Positions 22,993-35,200 are shown, counted from the first letter of the stretch. The stretch is DNA of 64,000 nt from Polytrichum commune (GCA_950295325.1 OX485803.1:53769554-53833553); one strand, 5' to 3'. Made by a program: numbers and translations. Notes: generated by a model not told the origin, from the sequence alone.

Positions 22993-24161
22993 ATGGCGAC
23001 CTACGTTGACGAAGAGAATAACGGTTACCCTGGCCCTAAGCAGCAGCAGCAGCAGCAGCAGCACCATGAGCGCCAGCCGGTGGTGCACAGTCACATCGCT
23101 ATAGCCAACCCTGCGCCCTTAGGTCTGATGGCGTTCGCACTCACCACGTTCGTGCTCTCCTGCTACAACGCAGGCATCTTCGGGGTGCAAGTCACATCCC
23201 CAACCAACGTTGTCACAGGTCTCGCACTCTTCTACGGTGGCATCGCACAGCTGTTGGCAGGCATGTGGGAGTTCAAGACTGGAAACACGTTCGGAGCAAC
23301 TGCCTTCGCATCCTACGGTGCCTTCTGGCTCTCCTACGCGGTGATTCTCATCCCTTCTTTCGGTGTGACCAGTGCTTACACCGCCCCACATGACAAGAAC
23401 TTGGGTCCTGCCCTCGCCATCTTCCTCCTTGGTTGGACCATCTTCACATTGTTGATGTGGTTTGGCACCCTAAGGGCCAACGTGGTCTTGAGTGCCTTGT
23501 TCTTTTGCCTCACCATCACCTTCCTGCTCCTCAGCATCGGTGAGTGGAAGGGCGCTACCGTCTCAGGCCACCGCGTCAAACGGGTAAGTTCAGATATGTG
23601 AATGTGTTTGGATGAGATTGGACTATGTGCTCAAAACAGATCAACCATTGCAGGTCTCGCTGTTAGACAATTGCGAGAGAGAGAGAGAGAGAGAGAGAAT
23701 CTTCACTTTGACTTCTGGGTTGAAACTTGAAATGATAATCTGGTTGATGCTATTGAATCTCAATTGCTAACATGCTAAGCGATGAGACAATTCTCTCGGT
23801 TTTATTCAAGGGGTAAAGTATGTCTATTGTTTGTCTCCTTAAATTCTGCCATTGGCATTCCTGTGTGCAAACGACATTCCTGCACTAAGAAAGATGAATA
23901 GAGAGCTGCCATTTTTTGACATTGATGAATTTTGAGATTGATTCTTCACATTGTGAAGACAAATGATCCTAGTTCGGTGACATATCTCGGTCCAGGTTGA
24001 ACAGTAGTACTGATGACGGATTTGTGATGATTTTAATGCAGTCGGGTGGTTTCATGGGGCTCTTCACAGCCTGCATTGCATGGTACCTCGGCTTGGCGGG
24101 TCTGCTGACGAAGGAGAACTCCCTCTTCACTCTTCCAGTCGGACACCTCAAGCGCCATTAG
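22993..24161 (+). CDS. GPR1/FUN34/YaaH (SatP/Ato) family acetate-succinate transporter
   Basis: Two exons, 22993-23583 and 24042-24161; 711 nt, 236 aa. The start is the ATG directly after a CTCAGCT context and the first in frame. Seen: a hydrophilic N-terminus with seven consecutive Gln (17-23, all CAG), the family signature NPAPLGL (39-45), then six hydrophobic segments, the last in exon 2 (GLFTACIAWYLGL), ending in the family-typical SLFTLPVGH. Known: the family forms plasma-membrane channels/transporters for acetate or succinate in bacteria and fungi; plant function is poorly known. The 458-bp intron carries a GA microsatellite and an R1 repeat fragment. Full length for the family. Substrate is inferred from family only. 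Confidence 0.93.
23600..23800 (-). repeat. R1 repeat fragment with (GA)12 microsatellite, in the SatP-like intron
   Basis: Shares GAGATTGGACTATGTGCTC, AATCTTCACTTTGACTTCTG, GAAACTTGAAATGATAATC and GATGAGACAATTCTC with the ProRS intron at 55890-56100. A GA run at 23675-23698 interrupts it. Confidence 0.55.
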
Positions 24162-24544
24162 TGCTGCTGGCATCCTAGAACTGCATTTTTTTTGTCAAAT
24201 TGTTCCACGGAGAGAGTCTAGTATAATATTAGAAGAGTTGGATTGCATAAAATTAGCGCACAGATCACCAGCAGGGCAATCTGTCGTGAAATTTGTAGAA
24301 TTAGGACGAGCTGCCATTTAGTACTCTACATGAGATCAATGTTTGTCTGGGTCGATCTAAGTACTGGCCGCCACTTTGTATTTGTACGTTGTTGCAACCT
24401 GCCAAGAAGGTCTGTACTTTATGATCATACAACCACAAGTGTCTTCCTCTTTCCCATCCACATCTTGGATTTCAATCATAACACATTACCACGGATGCCG
24501 TGGTAGAATATTTTCATTTCAATCTCTTAGTTTGTGAATTATAT

Positions 24545-25060
24545 CTTTCAGCATCTGGTGCTGCTCAAGTGCTGATGATATCGAGTGTTTCAACAAAAAA
24601 TGCTTGTCATTCCATCTTATCTTTTTCAGAAAACATGATCTGGATAGTTTCTGGAAGACAGATGGATTGGTCAGCAGTGTGATGGTTTGTGGGCTGAATC
24701 GACTTCTTAGGTTTCAAGAAACTGCGTATACCATGAAAACCATTGTGCAACCTTGTACTTTGGAGTGGCAATCTGTGGTGATGCAAGTTGACTTCAGTTC
24801 ATGAGTATATCAGATTATGGCAGGGCATGAATTTTGAGACAATGTACATTATGATGATTTCCTTTTATGACAAATATCGATCCTTTGTGAACCTTGTCAC
24901 GCAGCATCTGATGCCCATGATCAAGTGCTGATGAGTGTTACAACAAAAATGGGTTGTTGATCGATCTATGTATCTTTCTCAGGAAATGTGACTTCCATAG
25001 TTTCTTCAAGACAGATGGATCGATCAGCACTTTGATAGTTTTGTGAATGGACTTAAATTT
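24545..25060 (+). repeat. Diverged tandem duplication (~350-bp spacing) downstream of the SatP-like gene
   Basis: CAGCATCTG.TGC, TCAAGTGCTGATGA, CAACAAAAA, ATAGTTTCT..AAGACAGATGGAT and GATCAGCA-like blocks at 24551-24690 recur in order at 24904-25040. Confidence 0.6.
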
Positions 25061-25224
25061 GTTAGATTTCGAGCAACTGGTTAATTATTATATCTCAGCA
25101 ACTTTGGTGTCGATTCCATCATAATATTTAATTTACAAAAAAAAATCATTATTTTCCTTAGGTGAAATGCAAGTATGTCTATCTACCCTAAAATGTTCAA
25201 ATCAATATGTACTTACTAGGTAGT

Positions 25225-25610
25225 CTTAAGTCTTTCTTCCAACTGGTCAGTAAAGTTGATACTAGCCTCTATCTTACTGAACCTACTCCACTCCTTTGCT
25301 TTAAGGAATTGGCCTTTTTGACAAGACCATCTTGATGTATTTCTAGTCCCTTTTGATTTCTTGAACTTTAAGATCAATTTCCTTTCATATGTCTCTATAA
25401 TAAATAGGTTCCCTTCCCTCAGTCAAAATGTAGTACTTTGCATGCAGGTTCAAGTCTTCCTTTCATTTGGATCATCATGTTGATATTAGCCTCTATCCCA
25501 CAGAGGCAACTACACTCCGTCACTATGGGGAATTTGTCTTTTTGACACCATCTTGATGTATTTTAAGTCCCATAAGCTTTTGGCTTCCTGGACTTTAAAA
25601 TTGATTCCAT
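25225..25610 (+). repeat. Diverged tandem duplication (~225-bp spacing)
   Basis: GTTGATA.TAGCCTCTATC, CTACACTCC-like, CTTTTTGACA, CATCTTGATGTATTT and ACTTTAA.ATTGATT blocks occur twice in the same order (first from about 25255, second from about 25478). Noncoding. Confidence 0.55.
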
Positions 25611-26109
25611 GTCATTTCATTTCATCAAAAATATTTTGAAATAATTTGAAATTGATATGGAGTTTTGGTAGTATTTTGTATTCAAGTTTATATGATAAAA
25701 AATATTCACAAATTAAACTCTAAGGAGATTCGACTCTTGAGAAAAGTGCCACTTAATGTATAATGAGATTTGTGATTATAACTTGTGAGCATTCAAATTA
25801 AATTTTATCCACCTAAATCAAAGGCTCAAAAATCATTGAAAGGAAGACTCAAAGAACCTCGATTTGTGAGTCGAACTCAAGTGCAAATGAATATGCCTAT
25901 CATGTGAGAAACCTAAGTTTGATCACTGGGGAGCCATTGAAACGATCAAGTATGCATTTAGGGTTAATATTGAGGTGGGGTTGACAATGTCAATGACGTG
26001 TACACGAGTCATCAAAAATGCTAAGTTATTGATCGAGTTTATCAATAGAGACCGGTGGAGCCACGAGCTCGACAAAATAACGCAACCGCCTTGAATTTTT
26101 TCCTAGGGA

Positions 26110-26440
26110 GAGATGCATGTCTCCATTTGAATTAAGGTAGATGTGCCTAATTAGGTTATTTATCCTAATCAAAAACTTGTTTTAGAGTGGTAAAGTATGT
26201 GGTAATGTGTGTCTCCAAGAATGGATATCAAAAAGACATGTGTTCAAAATATAATAACCATTCTAAGTTCAATAGTGAACATTATTGGAGGGGGGGGGGG
26301 ATTTGTATGACCATTTAATGAGCATGAGAATCTTCACTTTGATGATGAACAAGTAATTCACATGAACTTCAGAAATTATGAGGGAAGTGGCTACAACCTT
26401 GATTTGGAATCGCTAACCATCTTGTACTAGGAGAAGTGAG
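26110..26440 (-). repeat. Dispersed repeat family R1, copy 3 (reverse), with an 11-G run
   Basis: The reverse complement matches the R1 reference from CACTTCTCCTAG through GATGGTTAGCGATTCCAAATC, CTTGTTCAT and CACATGTCTTTTTGATATCC. A run of 11 G (26290-26300) lies at the same place where other copies have GA or G runs. Confidence 0.6.
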
Positions 26441-27059
26441 ATAGTTGGGAAGAGTAACCCTCTAAGACTCATCTACCTTTGGACACAAATGGTTTGAAAT
26501 GCTCTATGAGCTTGCATTTTTCCAAGAGATATTGGCTTTTGACTTGTTACGAACTCGTGATGTTACACAGGGACTCAATTACATGGAAGTTTATAAGGTA
26601 GAAAAAATGGAAATCGGTGAATGACTGATACTTGTGCACTAGACTAGGAGTAGAATGATTCTTGTGTGGACCCAAAATGGCTAATTGTAAAAGTGGTTGT
26701 CCAGAAAGGATGCAGTGATTGACTTGGACAAGTCGTGTTTCACACCACTTGGGATCACTTTTGGGAGCCATTGAGTTAACCGTTATCTGTGCATTTCTAT
26801 GCATGGAAGAATATTGTGATGCTCAAATGAGGGAGACTCTAGGGTACAAGTAGGGGTTTGACTTACTTGCCCATTTGGGAAACTGTAACTAATTATGCAC
26901 GGGGAATAAAGTTACAAAACAACTTGCATTCCTCATCATTTCCTCCACGTTAACTCGGAAAAATGTTGCACAAATTTCAAGCCACTATTTCTAGCCGAAT
27001 CAACTTACTTTCATTGTTTTCCATTTTTCTACCCTAGAGAAAGCCCTGGGGGAGGGGGA

Positions 27060-27570
27060 GGGGATGGACTCTTCATACCATGTACAAACTAATGTGAGTG
27101 TAGAAAGGGGTATTATTTGAGGCACTAGCATACATGCTATACATAAGGGAGAGGTATTATTTTTCTCTTATGTGTACATATAAAAATCTATTAATTTTTT
27201 TTGAAGCAAAGGTAGTTGTACAAAAGGGGGCCCTAAGATTTAGCAAAAAAAAATGATAAAAAAAAAACGTGTTTGTTTCAACCAATTTACCTAATTTTTT
27301 TCTATTGACATATGCTTTAGGATCAAATTATTATGAGTTATCTCCTATGAAGGAAAACGATTCATTGATTTTCTAATTGAAAATGGAAAGTGGATTATAC
27401 TATATTATATGTAATAAAATGTCCAATTCATGATTTATGTTTTGTGTATGTAGTGAAGACATTTATCAAAGTAAAATGAAAAACTTAGTATAAACACATG
27501 AATCTATTTGTTTATCCTATTGTTAGTATGTGTACTTTTGCTTTTCTCTATATATTTCATGTACATAGGG
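27060..27570 (+). repeat. Dispersed repeat family R3, copy 1
   Basis: Co-linear with 37960-38460: CTCTTCA, GGGGTATTATTTGAGGCA, ACATAAGGGAGAGGTATTA, TGTACAAAAGGGGGCCCTAA. Noncoding; boundaries approximate. Confidence 0.65.
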
Positions 27571-29280
27571 GGTTTTATTTAATGATACCCATACCGCACA
27601 CCATTTAGGTTTCCAATGAAAAGTCCACCCCTTAGGGAGAAAGTCTTTCCTCGACAACTTTCGAGTCTTGAGTCCCCTTCTTAAGTGGTTATATATACGT
27701 GCTTGGTAAGCCATGTAACTTATGTGGACTTGTTTACACTTACAAAAGCCCCTTATACATGCAACTTTATTGACTTAAGTTAGTTCTTTAGTATATAATG
27801 TGGACAAAGTTTGCTGGTTTGTTGGTTGGTGGGTCAAGTGTCCAAGATATTGATAGTACTAAGCCATGTGGCCTTGTGATAGAAGAAAACTCGTCCATTC
27901 CGAGCATCCTTTGCGACTTGGTATTTGCAACTAACGATGAGGAAATGCACAAATCAATTGTTTTGGTTGTCGACCGGAGGTTTTTGGTTGTTGATTGTCC
28001 AAAAATCACAACCAAAAATTTGTGGTTGATAATCAAAATCAAAACGGTTTGTTTATGTCTTTTCTTGTCAGTAGTTGCAATGGTCGAGTCGCAAAGAATG
28101 GTTGTTAGGACAAGATTTAGATTCTAGTGTTATTGTGGACACTTCTAACTGCACTTACTATTCTGGTTGTTGAAATGGATTGGAATGGTTTCATGCGGTC
28201 AACATTGTTACAGAGTGGTGAATCATGAAGATTGTTAGTTCAAGTGCGAACTCTGCAGTTGAGATGAAAAGGTTAGAGGAGGTCAAAGTAAAGATTTGAT
28301 TTTGCATAGAATCTTTCAAGTGTGTTGAATATTGAAATTAGAATGGTTGACACATGTGTGGAGCACATATTATTCCAATCTAATCTAGACAGGTGTCTTT
28401 TTAGTGTCCATTCTTAACTCCAATACTTGCCTTAAAGGACTTGACAAATCTAGTGTACGCTCAAGAACAATAACCTTGTAAAGTCTATATCTCTTATTGT
28501 ATTGATTAACCCTTAGGGTGCATTTTGAGCGAGAAAAGGGAACAAAGTGTTGATGTCATCAAGAATCTATGGTACATTTTATTTTTCTCAACATTGAAAA
28601 CAATGATAGGCAAATTCTCCATCCCTTCTACCTTCAAGTTGTGTTATGGCTTAGTCCAATGTGGATAGATGAAGGTGTGGCTATGAATTGGATATGAACC
28701 TCCTAAAAATGTGGGTGTAGTTTCACTAGGGGAGCCTTATAAACATGTAGAAACTGAATAGCAATCACTAATGAGAGCAAGGGGCAATGCGGGGCATGGA
28801 TTAAGGCTATGAAAAAATGGTGTAGAGACTTATCATGTCATGTGTGCATTCCTTGGACAATCATCACCACTAGACTACATTCACGATTTAAAAGATGCAA
28901 TAGACAATCAAGGTTGTCAATGTAGTATTTCTTATCAATTGATAAGTAATTGAATGTCATTTGACTAGCTTGGACCTGTGCTATCATGGCATGTTGCACC
29001 CGTGGATATGAAACATCATTTTAATGTGATACCCTAAGCCCCCCTGCCCCCAACCCCCCCCCCCCCCACACTTTATGGAATGGCAGGCAACATTAGGGAA
29101 TAGCATGATGATGCCCACCACCACGTTGTTTGTTGTAAAGTAGATTTACCTTAGTAATTCATCGCTCCTTGCATGCCTCTACTATTTCCTTAGAAATTCA
29201 TAGTCATAATATTGAAACTTACTCGATTTTACTTTAACACAATGTGTATGAGGACAAGAGAAGACGAAGGAATGTATAAG
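27570..29280. other. Gene-free stretch with a 14-C run
   Basis: Includes an ATG-started 109-codon frame (27798-28127) without recognised domain, and a C14 run at 29054-29067. No gene supported. Confidence 0.35.
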
Positions 29281-29688
29281 GTAATAAGGAAGGAGGGGGG
29301 AAAGAGAAAGAAGAAGAAAGGAAGGAAAGAAAGAAAGAAAGAAGGTAAATTCTACTTGTTATTGTCGGGACTTTATTAGTCATCCTTCCAATGACGTGGC
29401 ACGTCTACAATAATATTTGATTCTTTGAATATTTATGGGATTTTGTGACAAAAGGTCCACATTTGGACACAAAGTGAATGTAAGTAAAGCTGGAAAATTC
29501 ACTGCCTTTGTGAAGAAGGTGGTACCAAGGTGACATCATCATTTCAATAAAAACTGAGGCACCCACATATGTGAAGACGTTTTTGTAATACCTACTTACG
29601 TTATATTATGGCCACAATCCTATATTGTTGCCCTTCCCTAGCTCCCCCCCTTCAACAAACTGAATCAACCAAAATTTGAATGTGCTTA

Positions 29689-30223
29689 GGGCCGCTTTAC
29701 ACCTAGAGCCTAGGCCAATTCGTTGTGTAAGAGGCTTGAAATCCTCACTTGTAATTGGTCAAAAGGCTGAAATCAATCCCAACTCCTTTACACCTAGAGG
29801 CTGGGCCGATTTGGTGGTATGAATTTTTTAATTAAAAAATGCATGGTTTGACACAGCCCAAGCTCGTTGACTTGGGTGCACCCAAAATGAAAGGCCAATT
29901 CTTGGCCTCGGGGCCAATGTCATATTTCAATAAAAAAAAAATATATATATATAATTTGGATTTTTCAGCGAACTAGATCCATTGGATTATGTGGAAATAT
30001 GAACGGCTCTATGCTAGATTATGCTAGATCCGTTGGGTTATGCAAGATTTACTGACTCGGCCTAGCTTCTTGGCCCTAAGGCCTCTACATATGAAAAAAT
30101 TGGCCCCCGTTATAATCTTCTTATAATGTGTAGTTGAGGCCAGCCTCCAACCCAAAATGGGCTGAAATTTCATGCAATCGGCCTCAAGGGGAACTGGCCC
30201 AACCTCTAGGTGTAAAGCGGCCC
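29689..30223. mobile_element. PIF/Harbinger (Tourist-like) non-autonomous element, 535 bp
   Basis: Terminal inverted repeats GGGCCGCTTTACACCTAGAG, flanked by TTA duplications (29686-29688 and 30224-30226). A second subterminal copy of TTTACACCTAGAGGCTGGGC lies near 29787. No transposase frame. GGGCC ends with TWA duplications are diagnostic of this superfamily. Confidence 0.85.
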
Positions 30224-30229
30224 TTATAA

Positions 30230-31280
30230 TGCAACCTTGGGGCAACCTTGCAAGACAACCTAGAGGGCCCAATGCACCACCTACAAAATCTACCCTACAC
30301 ATGGACCAGCTCAAGACATATATGAAGTTTTTTTCAAATGTCACATGTCATCATTTGATTAGTTGCGACCTAGGACATGGAGCACTAATTTATGTATAGA
30401 TGTACCCAATCAACACATGGTAAATATAAGTTAGGTCTTTAGAGTAAACTCGTTGCCATGGCATAAATGAAGGTGTGTTTCCATGTAGGTTGCTTGCCCA
30501 CTAGATTCTAGATAATAGTGGGTTGGAGGTGTTCTCATGTAGATGCACACAAACTGCCAACCAACCACATTCTGGTGGCCTACTAAGCTAGATTATGGCA
30601 GGCCATGAACATGGGTCGCTAGACTTCCATGTGCGCATTAAAGCACTTTTTAACCTACAAGTGTTGGTCACCGAAGGATTGAAGGAGGAGGCCAATCCTT
30701 GGTAACATCGAGTAGGAGGTTAGTAGGTGGGCCCGGATTTGAGAAGATGAGAGCACACTTTAACCTCCCTAATATCCCTTATGTGGCAACCAAAGTGTAC
30801 GTGATATTAAGGAGGTATGTAGTGTTAACATGGATGTGCGATAATATAGGATTATTGTAGTGTGTGACATCATGGAGTTCAAAACAAAGTCAACACTGCA
30901 ATCATGACATTAATTACAATGACGACAACGTGATGCGTTTGAGCGTGTGCTATGAATTCTTTGAGAATTACTTTAATGTCAAAAGCCATGATATATGGGA
31001 GGAAAATGTGACAACAAGGAGGGAGATTTAAACTGAGAACATCCATTCCCTAAGGTTTTGGAATATAAGAGAAGACGTGACATTAAGAAGAGTGATATTA
31101 CCAAGATTAGGGTGCAGCTAGTTAACACATACGAAACCTACCCCACCAGATTCCATCTACATTTGGGCGAGTTTGTCCTTATTCCCACTAGAATCTGGTG
31201 GGCGAGCGGCCTACATGGAAACCCACCCTTAGAAAACCTGGTTGATCTGTGGGTGGCCTGGTTATTCAAGGCGCTTTGCG
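30230..31280. other. Gene-free spacer and upstream region of uL23m
   Basis: No gene seen. CCCACCAGATTC at about 31142 and its inverse GAATCTGGTGGG at about 31191 could form a hairpin. Confidence 0.35.
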
Positions 31281-31281
31281 T

Positions 31282-31289
31282 TAGGGTTT
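31282..31289 (+). promoter_or_regulatory. Telo-box upstream of uL23m
   Basis: TAGGGTTT (inverse of AAACCCTA) 88 bp before the start codon. Telo-boxes are established elements of plant ribosomal-protein promoters and leaders, so the location is apt. Confidence 0.5.
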
Positions 31290-31376
31290 AGCACTAGCAG
31301 CACTCAATGGGGACGTGAAGGAGAGTGAAGGAACGAAGGGTTTAAGGTTTAAGGATCAGCAGGAGAGAGAGTCAGA

Positions 31377-32427
31377 ATGGCGACGAAGAAGGCCGTGGGG
31401 AGGATCATCCACTTCGCAAACCTGCCATTGCGCTTGTTGCTGCCGAATTCCAGAGAAAATATCACCGAAGTGGCTTTCAAAACGGTGCCCAGTGCATCCA
31501 AGGTTCGTGGTTTCTTCCATGCGGTCTTCAGTCTGTGTAGGTTGGGGAATGTATTTGCGAAAGTTTTTGAGGAATTTTGCAGGCTGCGGCTAGTCAGGTT
31601 TGTTAGTGTGGTGTGTTTGTTTGAGGATAAATTTTCTTCGCACTAACTGAGTAATAATAGATTGGATGTTGAGGTTCATCACGAGTTTGTGTGATCACAT
31701 TGAGATGAAGAGGGTAATATGATCCATTGTATGGTTTGCAAGTGGGAAAGGTGAATCGCAAGCGAGGTTTTGAGGATCTTCTTAGCTTAGGGCTGATTAG
31801 GTTTGTTATTGTGTTCTCTCTGTTTCAGGATTAAGTAGGTTCATGACATTCTCAAGTAGCCTAATTAGGTTTCGTAAACTGGAGAACCTAAGTAGGGTTC
31901 CATTTAGGAGGCACCCCTTTAATTGAATCTTGGTAGATGGGAGAAGGCTTTGTGTCCGAAGATAGGCAACAATGAGGTGTCTACTGATTAGAGCTAAATG
32001 CCGCTTGACTGTCTCGGCGGTGTGTGCATGTGTCAAGAACTTGATACTTGAAAATCTATGCTCGAAGCTAGAATGGAGAGAGAGCGTCGTTACACATGCC
32101 TAAGAAATCTATGTTGGATGTCGAGGTTTATCATAATTTTTGTGATATATATTTGCGTTTCTGCAGATTGAGATCAAGAGAGTGCTAGAGTCAATATATG
32201 GGTTGCAAGTGGAAAGGGTGAATACCCTTAACATGGAGGGGAAGAAGAAACGTGCTCGTGGGAGTGTGGCATTTTATCGAAGGCCTGATTACAAGAAAGC
32301 ATATGTGACACTGAAGGAGCCAGTTACCCTGCCAGCTCATCTCTTTCCATTCAATGCCATGAAGGATGAAAATTCGACTGAAATTCAAGAGCAAGGCACA
32401 CCAACGAAGCAAGGCAGGAAGAAGTAG
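31377..32427 (+). CDS. Mitochondrial large-subunit ribosomal protein uL23m
   Basis: Two exons, 31377-31502 and 32167-32427; 387 nt, 128 aa; AAG|GT donor and CTGCAG acceptor. Seen: basic N-terminus with FANLPLRLLLP, ENITEVAFKTVPSASK, then IEIKRVLESIYGLQVERVNT, GKKKRARGSVAF and DYKKAYVTLKEPV, which are the L23 fold elements (beta strands around a helix that contacts 23S rRNA near the exit tunnel). The wording closely follows plant nuclear-encoded mitochondrial L23 rather than plastid or cytosolic L23. The protein is short for the family, ending shortly after the L23 core with a Gln/Lys tail. A telo-box lies upstream. Targeting is inferred; no cleavable presequence is obvious. Confidence 0.9.
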
Positions 32428-32429
32428 GA

Positions 32430-33365
32430 TAAATTTTTTTTAGGGGTTCTTCACCTGTTGCAAAATTCAAGACCATCAAACTGCAAATATCCATATTCCA
32501 ACATTCGATGATTGCTCTGGAACCGAAGTCTGTGTCCGAAGAAATGGCATTTCTTTTGTGGTCGCATGTCCCTGGGCACTTCGGTTTCCTTCTTGCTGGA
32601 ATGCGTTCCTAGGAGAATCATTTTGTGACTCACATGCTTCTCCTAAATTTAGGATAGGGTATGAAGACTTAGTTTATTCAAGCTGAAATCATTCTGTAGA
32701 AAAGTCGTAGAAATTAGTTTGCTACATTCTCATACTTGAACCTGCACTTGTTGGAAGTGACCAATGTATTTAGCAGGGGGAACTGCCAATACAACCTTGC
32801 AAAGCATGAAGGAATGTCTCTTTTTTAACATTTTTGTGATCCTAAACACTTGCATTCCGACTTTTCTCTTCTGGAAATCCTGTCTCAGATTGGTTTCTGT
32901 TCTGACATTCATTGCGATCCTAATAATCAATTGCTGTTGAAGTTTATTTGCTTTTGGAATGTCAAAGTGCTGGAAGACAGGATTCATCTTCGGACTAATT
33001 TCTTCACTTTTGGAATAGAATAGAAGCACTCCAAGACCCAGAGGACAGGGGGAGATTGCGGCCTGAAGTTAGCTAGGTTAGCTGCATTGCTAGGATTTCA
33101 GAAATTTCATGTTGCCATGTTTCAATATGCTATGAGAACTTTCTTTTGGAGCTGCAATCCCCTCTTTTGTGGCATGGATGAAGATCGGGTGCCTCAAAAC
33201 TTTTAGTGTACCCTGTGAGTGGAGGCAGTCCTTCATGTGGGACCTGGGTTGGTTGTCATTCAGTGCCTCACCTTCCTAGCCCTAAACGTCTCTCTTGCTG
33301 CTGCTGCTCTTGCCCTTGAGATCTAGATTTTGGATCTAGATTTGTTCTACATATGGCACATTAAG
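32430..33365. other. uL23m 3' UTR and spacer
   Basis: No coding or repeat structure recognised. Confidence 0.35.
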
Positions 33366-33369
33366 ATTG

Positions 33370-34500
33370 TCCTAGGGCCAACTTGTGTTTCTGGCATTTC
33401 AACCTACAATTCCCAATACTTGTATACTGATTACAATGGTTATGTGACAGAAGTCATGGCAGTTGAGGGCAGATGGTAGAACCTGTACAGAATGTTTTGG
33501 GCAGGGTGATCTCTTATATATACTGTGATATTTTTGATGTGCAGGTACTAAAGGGTTCATGTATATGCAGCAAGTTTGGCAATGCCATCAAATGTTGCAG
33601 GCATGCAGTTTGGTATGCAATATGAATCTGCCAGGAACAAATCAAATCATTTTTTAATAATGTTATGAGGCAAGGTGACATTAGGTACAATGCTAGCTAT
33701 CGTTTCTGTGAGTATTCACAAAAGTGCAAGCCACTCATTTGTGGGCCAACTTATGTTTCCAGCATTCTCAACATATGTGTCAGTACTGTAGTCCCAGTAC
33801 CAATCTTAATGGTTATAGTTACAGTCACCATGGCAGTCGACGACAGATGGTAGAACCTCTCCCTGTACATTCTGTGGTTATTTCGATGTGCAAGTACCAA
33901 AGGGGTTTATGTATGTTTTTGGTGCAAACTTGTGTGATACCATCAACTTTTTCGAGCATGCAATTTTGTATGTGGTACTCATGAATCCTTTTGGAATGGG
34001 GTTATCATGCAACAATATTATAAAACTAGGGTAGGGTGATCCTTGTACATTCTGTGATTACTTTGATGTGCAAGCACCAAAGGGTGTCTGTATGTTTCTT
34101 GGGCAAATTGTGCAGGAAGTTTTGCAATGCCATCAACTTTTCCAGGCATGCAGTTTTGTATGCAATACTTATGAATCAGTTTGGAACCGGTTCAAATTGT
34201 TTCTCGATACAATGTTATCAGGTGACATTATGACAAAACTAGGGCAGGGTGATCCTTGTACATTCTGCGATTGATTTTGATGCGCATGCACCCAAAGGGT
34301 TAATGTACGTTCCTTGGGCAAAGTGGGCAGAAATTTTTGCAACATCATCAATTTTTTCTTGGCATACAGTTTTGTACGTCGAATTAGCTCTTGATAAATG
34401 TTAAAATGTGACATTCTTATAAGTTGAGTCTACCTACCGTTTCTTGTTAGTAGCCATAAAAGTGCAAGCCACTCATTTGTGGGTCCCCTTGCTTCCACCC
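33370..34500 (+). repeat. Complex tandem repeat downstream of uL23m
   Basis: The block GGGTGATCCTTGTACATTCTG then GATGTGCAAG, ACCAAAGGG, TTTGCAATGCCATCAA and GGCATGCAGTTTTGTATGC occurs about four times (near 33506, 33866, 34033, 34245). A second block (AAAAGTGCAAGCCACTCATT, TGTGGG) occurs at 33721 and about 34459, and CAGATGGTAGAACCT at 33469 and 33844. Higher-order arrangement, noncoding. Confidence 0.65.
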
Positions 34501-34984
34501 ACCTTGTATTGTGGTCCACAGACTCACCTGTTCCACTGTCTTCCACCTTCAAATGTTGAGAATGTAGAGCAGCAAAATACTGAGGGGTAGGGGGTCGAGC
34601 GATTGTCAGCCACCATTTTACTGAGACCTGACCTCATAACAAGAGGCCTGCTGGGTTCCGAAATCATGTGGGCTAAAAGCGGGACCGTCTTTGGGAAAGT
34701 CATATGATGCTGGCAGCTTGTCATTGGTAGCTCTGATATGTAAGGTACTTTAAAGGTCGTGTCCACATAATTCACTGCTTTGCAACCTGGAGGGTTTTAG
34801 AGTGATCATTCATATATTATTAAGGTATGTGAGCGTTATTTGGTTCATTTTTCATGTTCTCCAACTTCTACCAACTAGATTTACACAACAAAACTTGTGC
34901 AACATTAGCAAATCTGCAATGAAACATCTGCAAAAACTGGATTGAAATTCAGACCTCTCTTGATTTAGTTATGGTTATTGGAAG

Positions 34985-35200
34985 TGCATGTTTGTTGATT
35001 TCTTAATTAGATACGTAGGTCCTTTGATTGTGTACACTATTGAATGTAGAGTAGTTGTTAATATTTGAAGACATAGTGCAATCGCTTTCAAACATGTGTT
35101 TGTATGATGTTTGCTCTTTGATCCTCACTGAACCACATACCAATCAAATATACGGGTCCGATTAAGAAAACAAGCTGCTTGAGACCCATCCACCGTAGAG
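34985..35200 (+). repeat. Dispersed repeat family R1, copy 4 (partial)
   Basis: Contains TAGGTCCTTTGATTGTG, ACTATTGAATGTAGAGTAG, a CATGTGTTTGTATG block and CCACATACCAATCAAATATA, in R1 order. Confidence 0.5.

Noticed and set aside
27798-28127. 109-codon open frame
   Set aside because: Repeated TTTGGTTGT words explain the hydrophobic tail; no domain or exon partner found.
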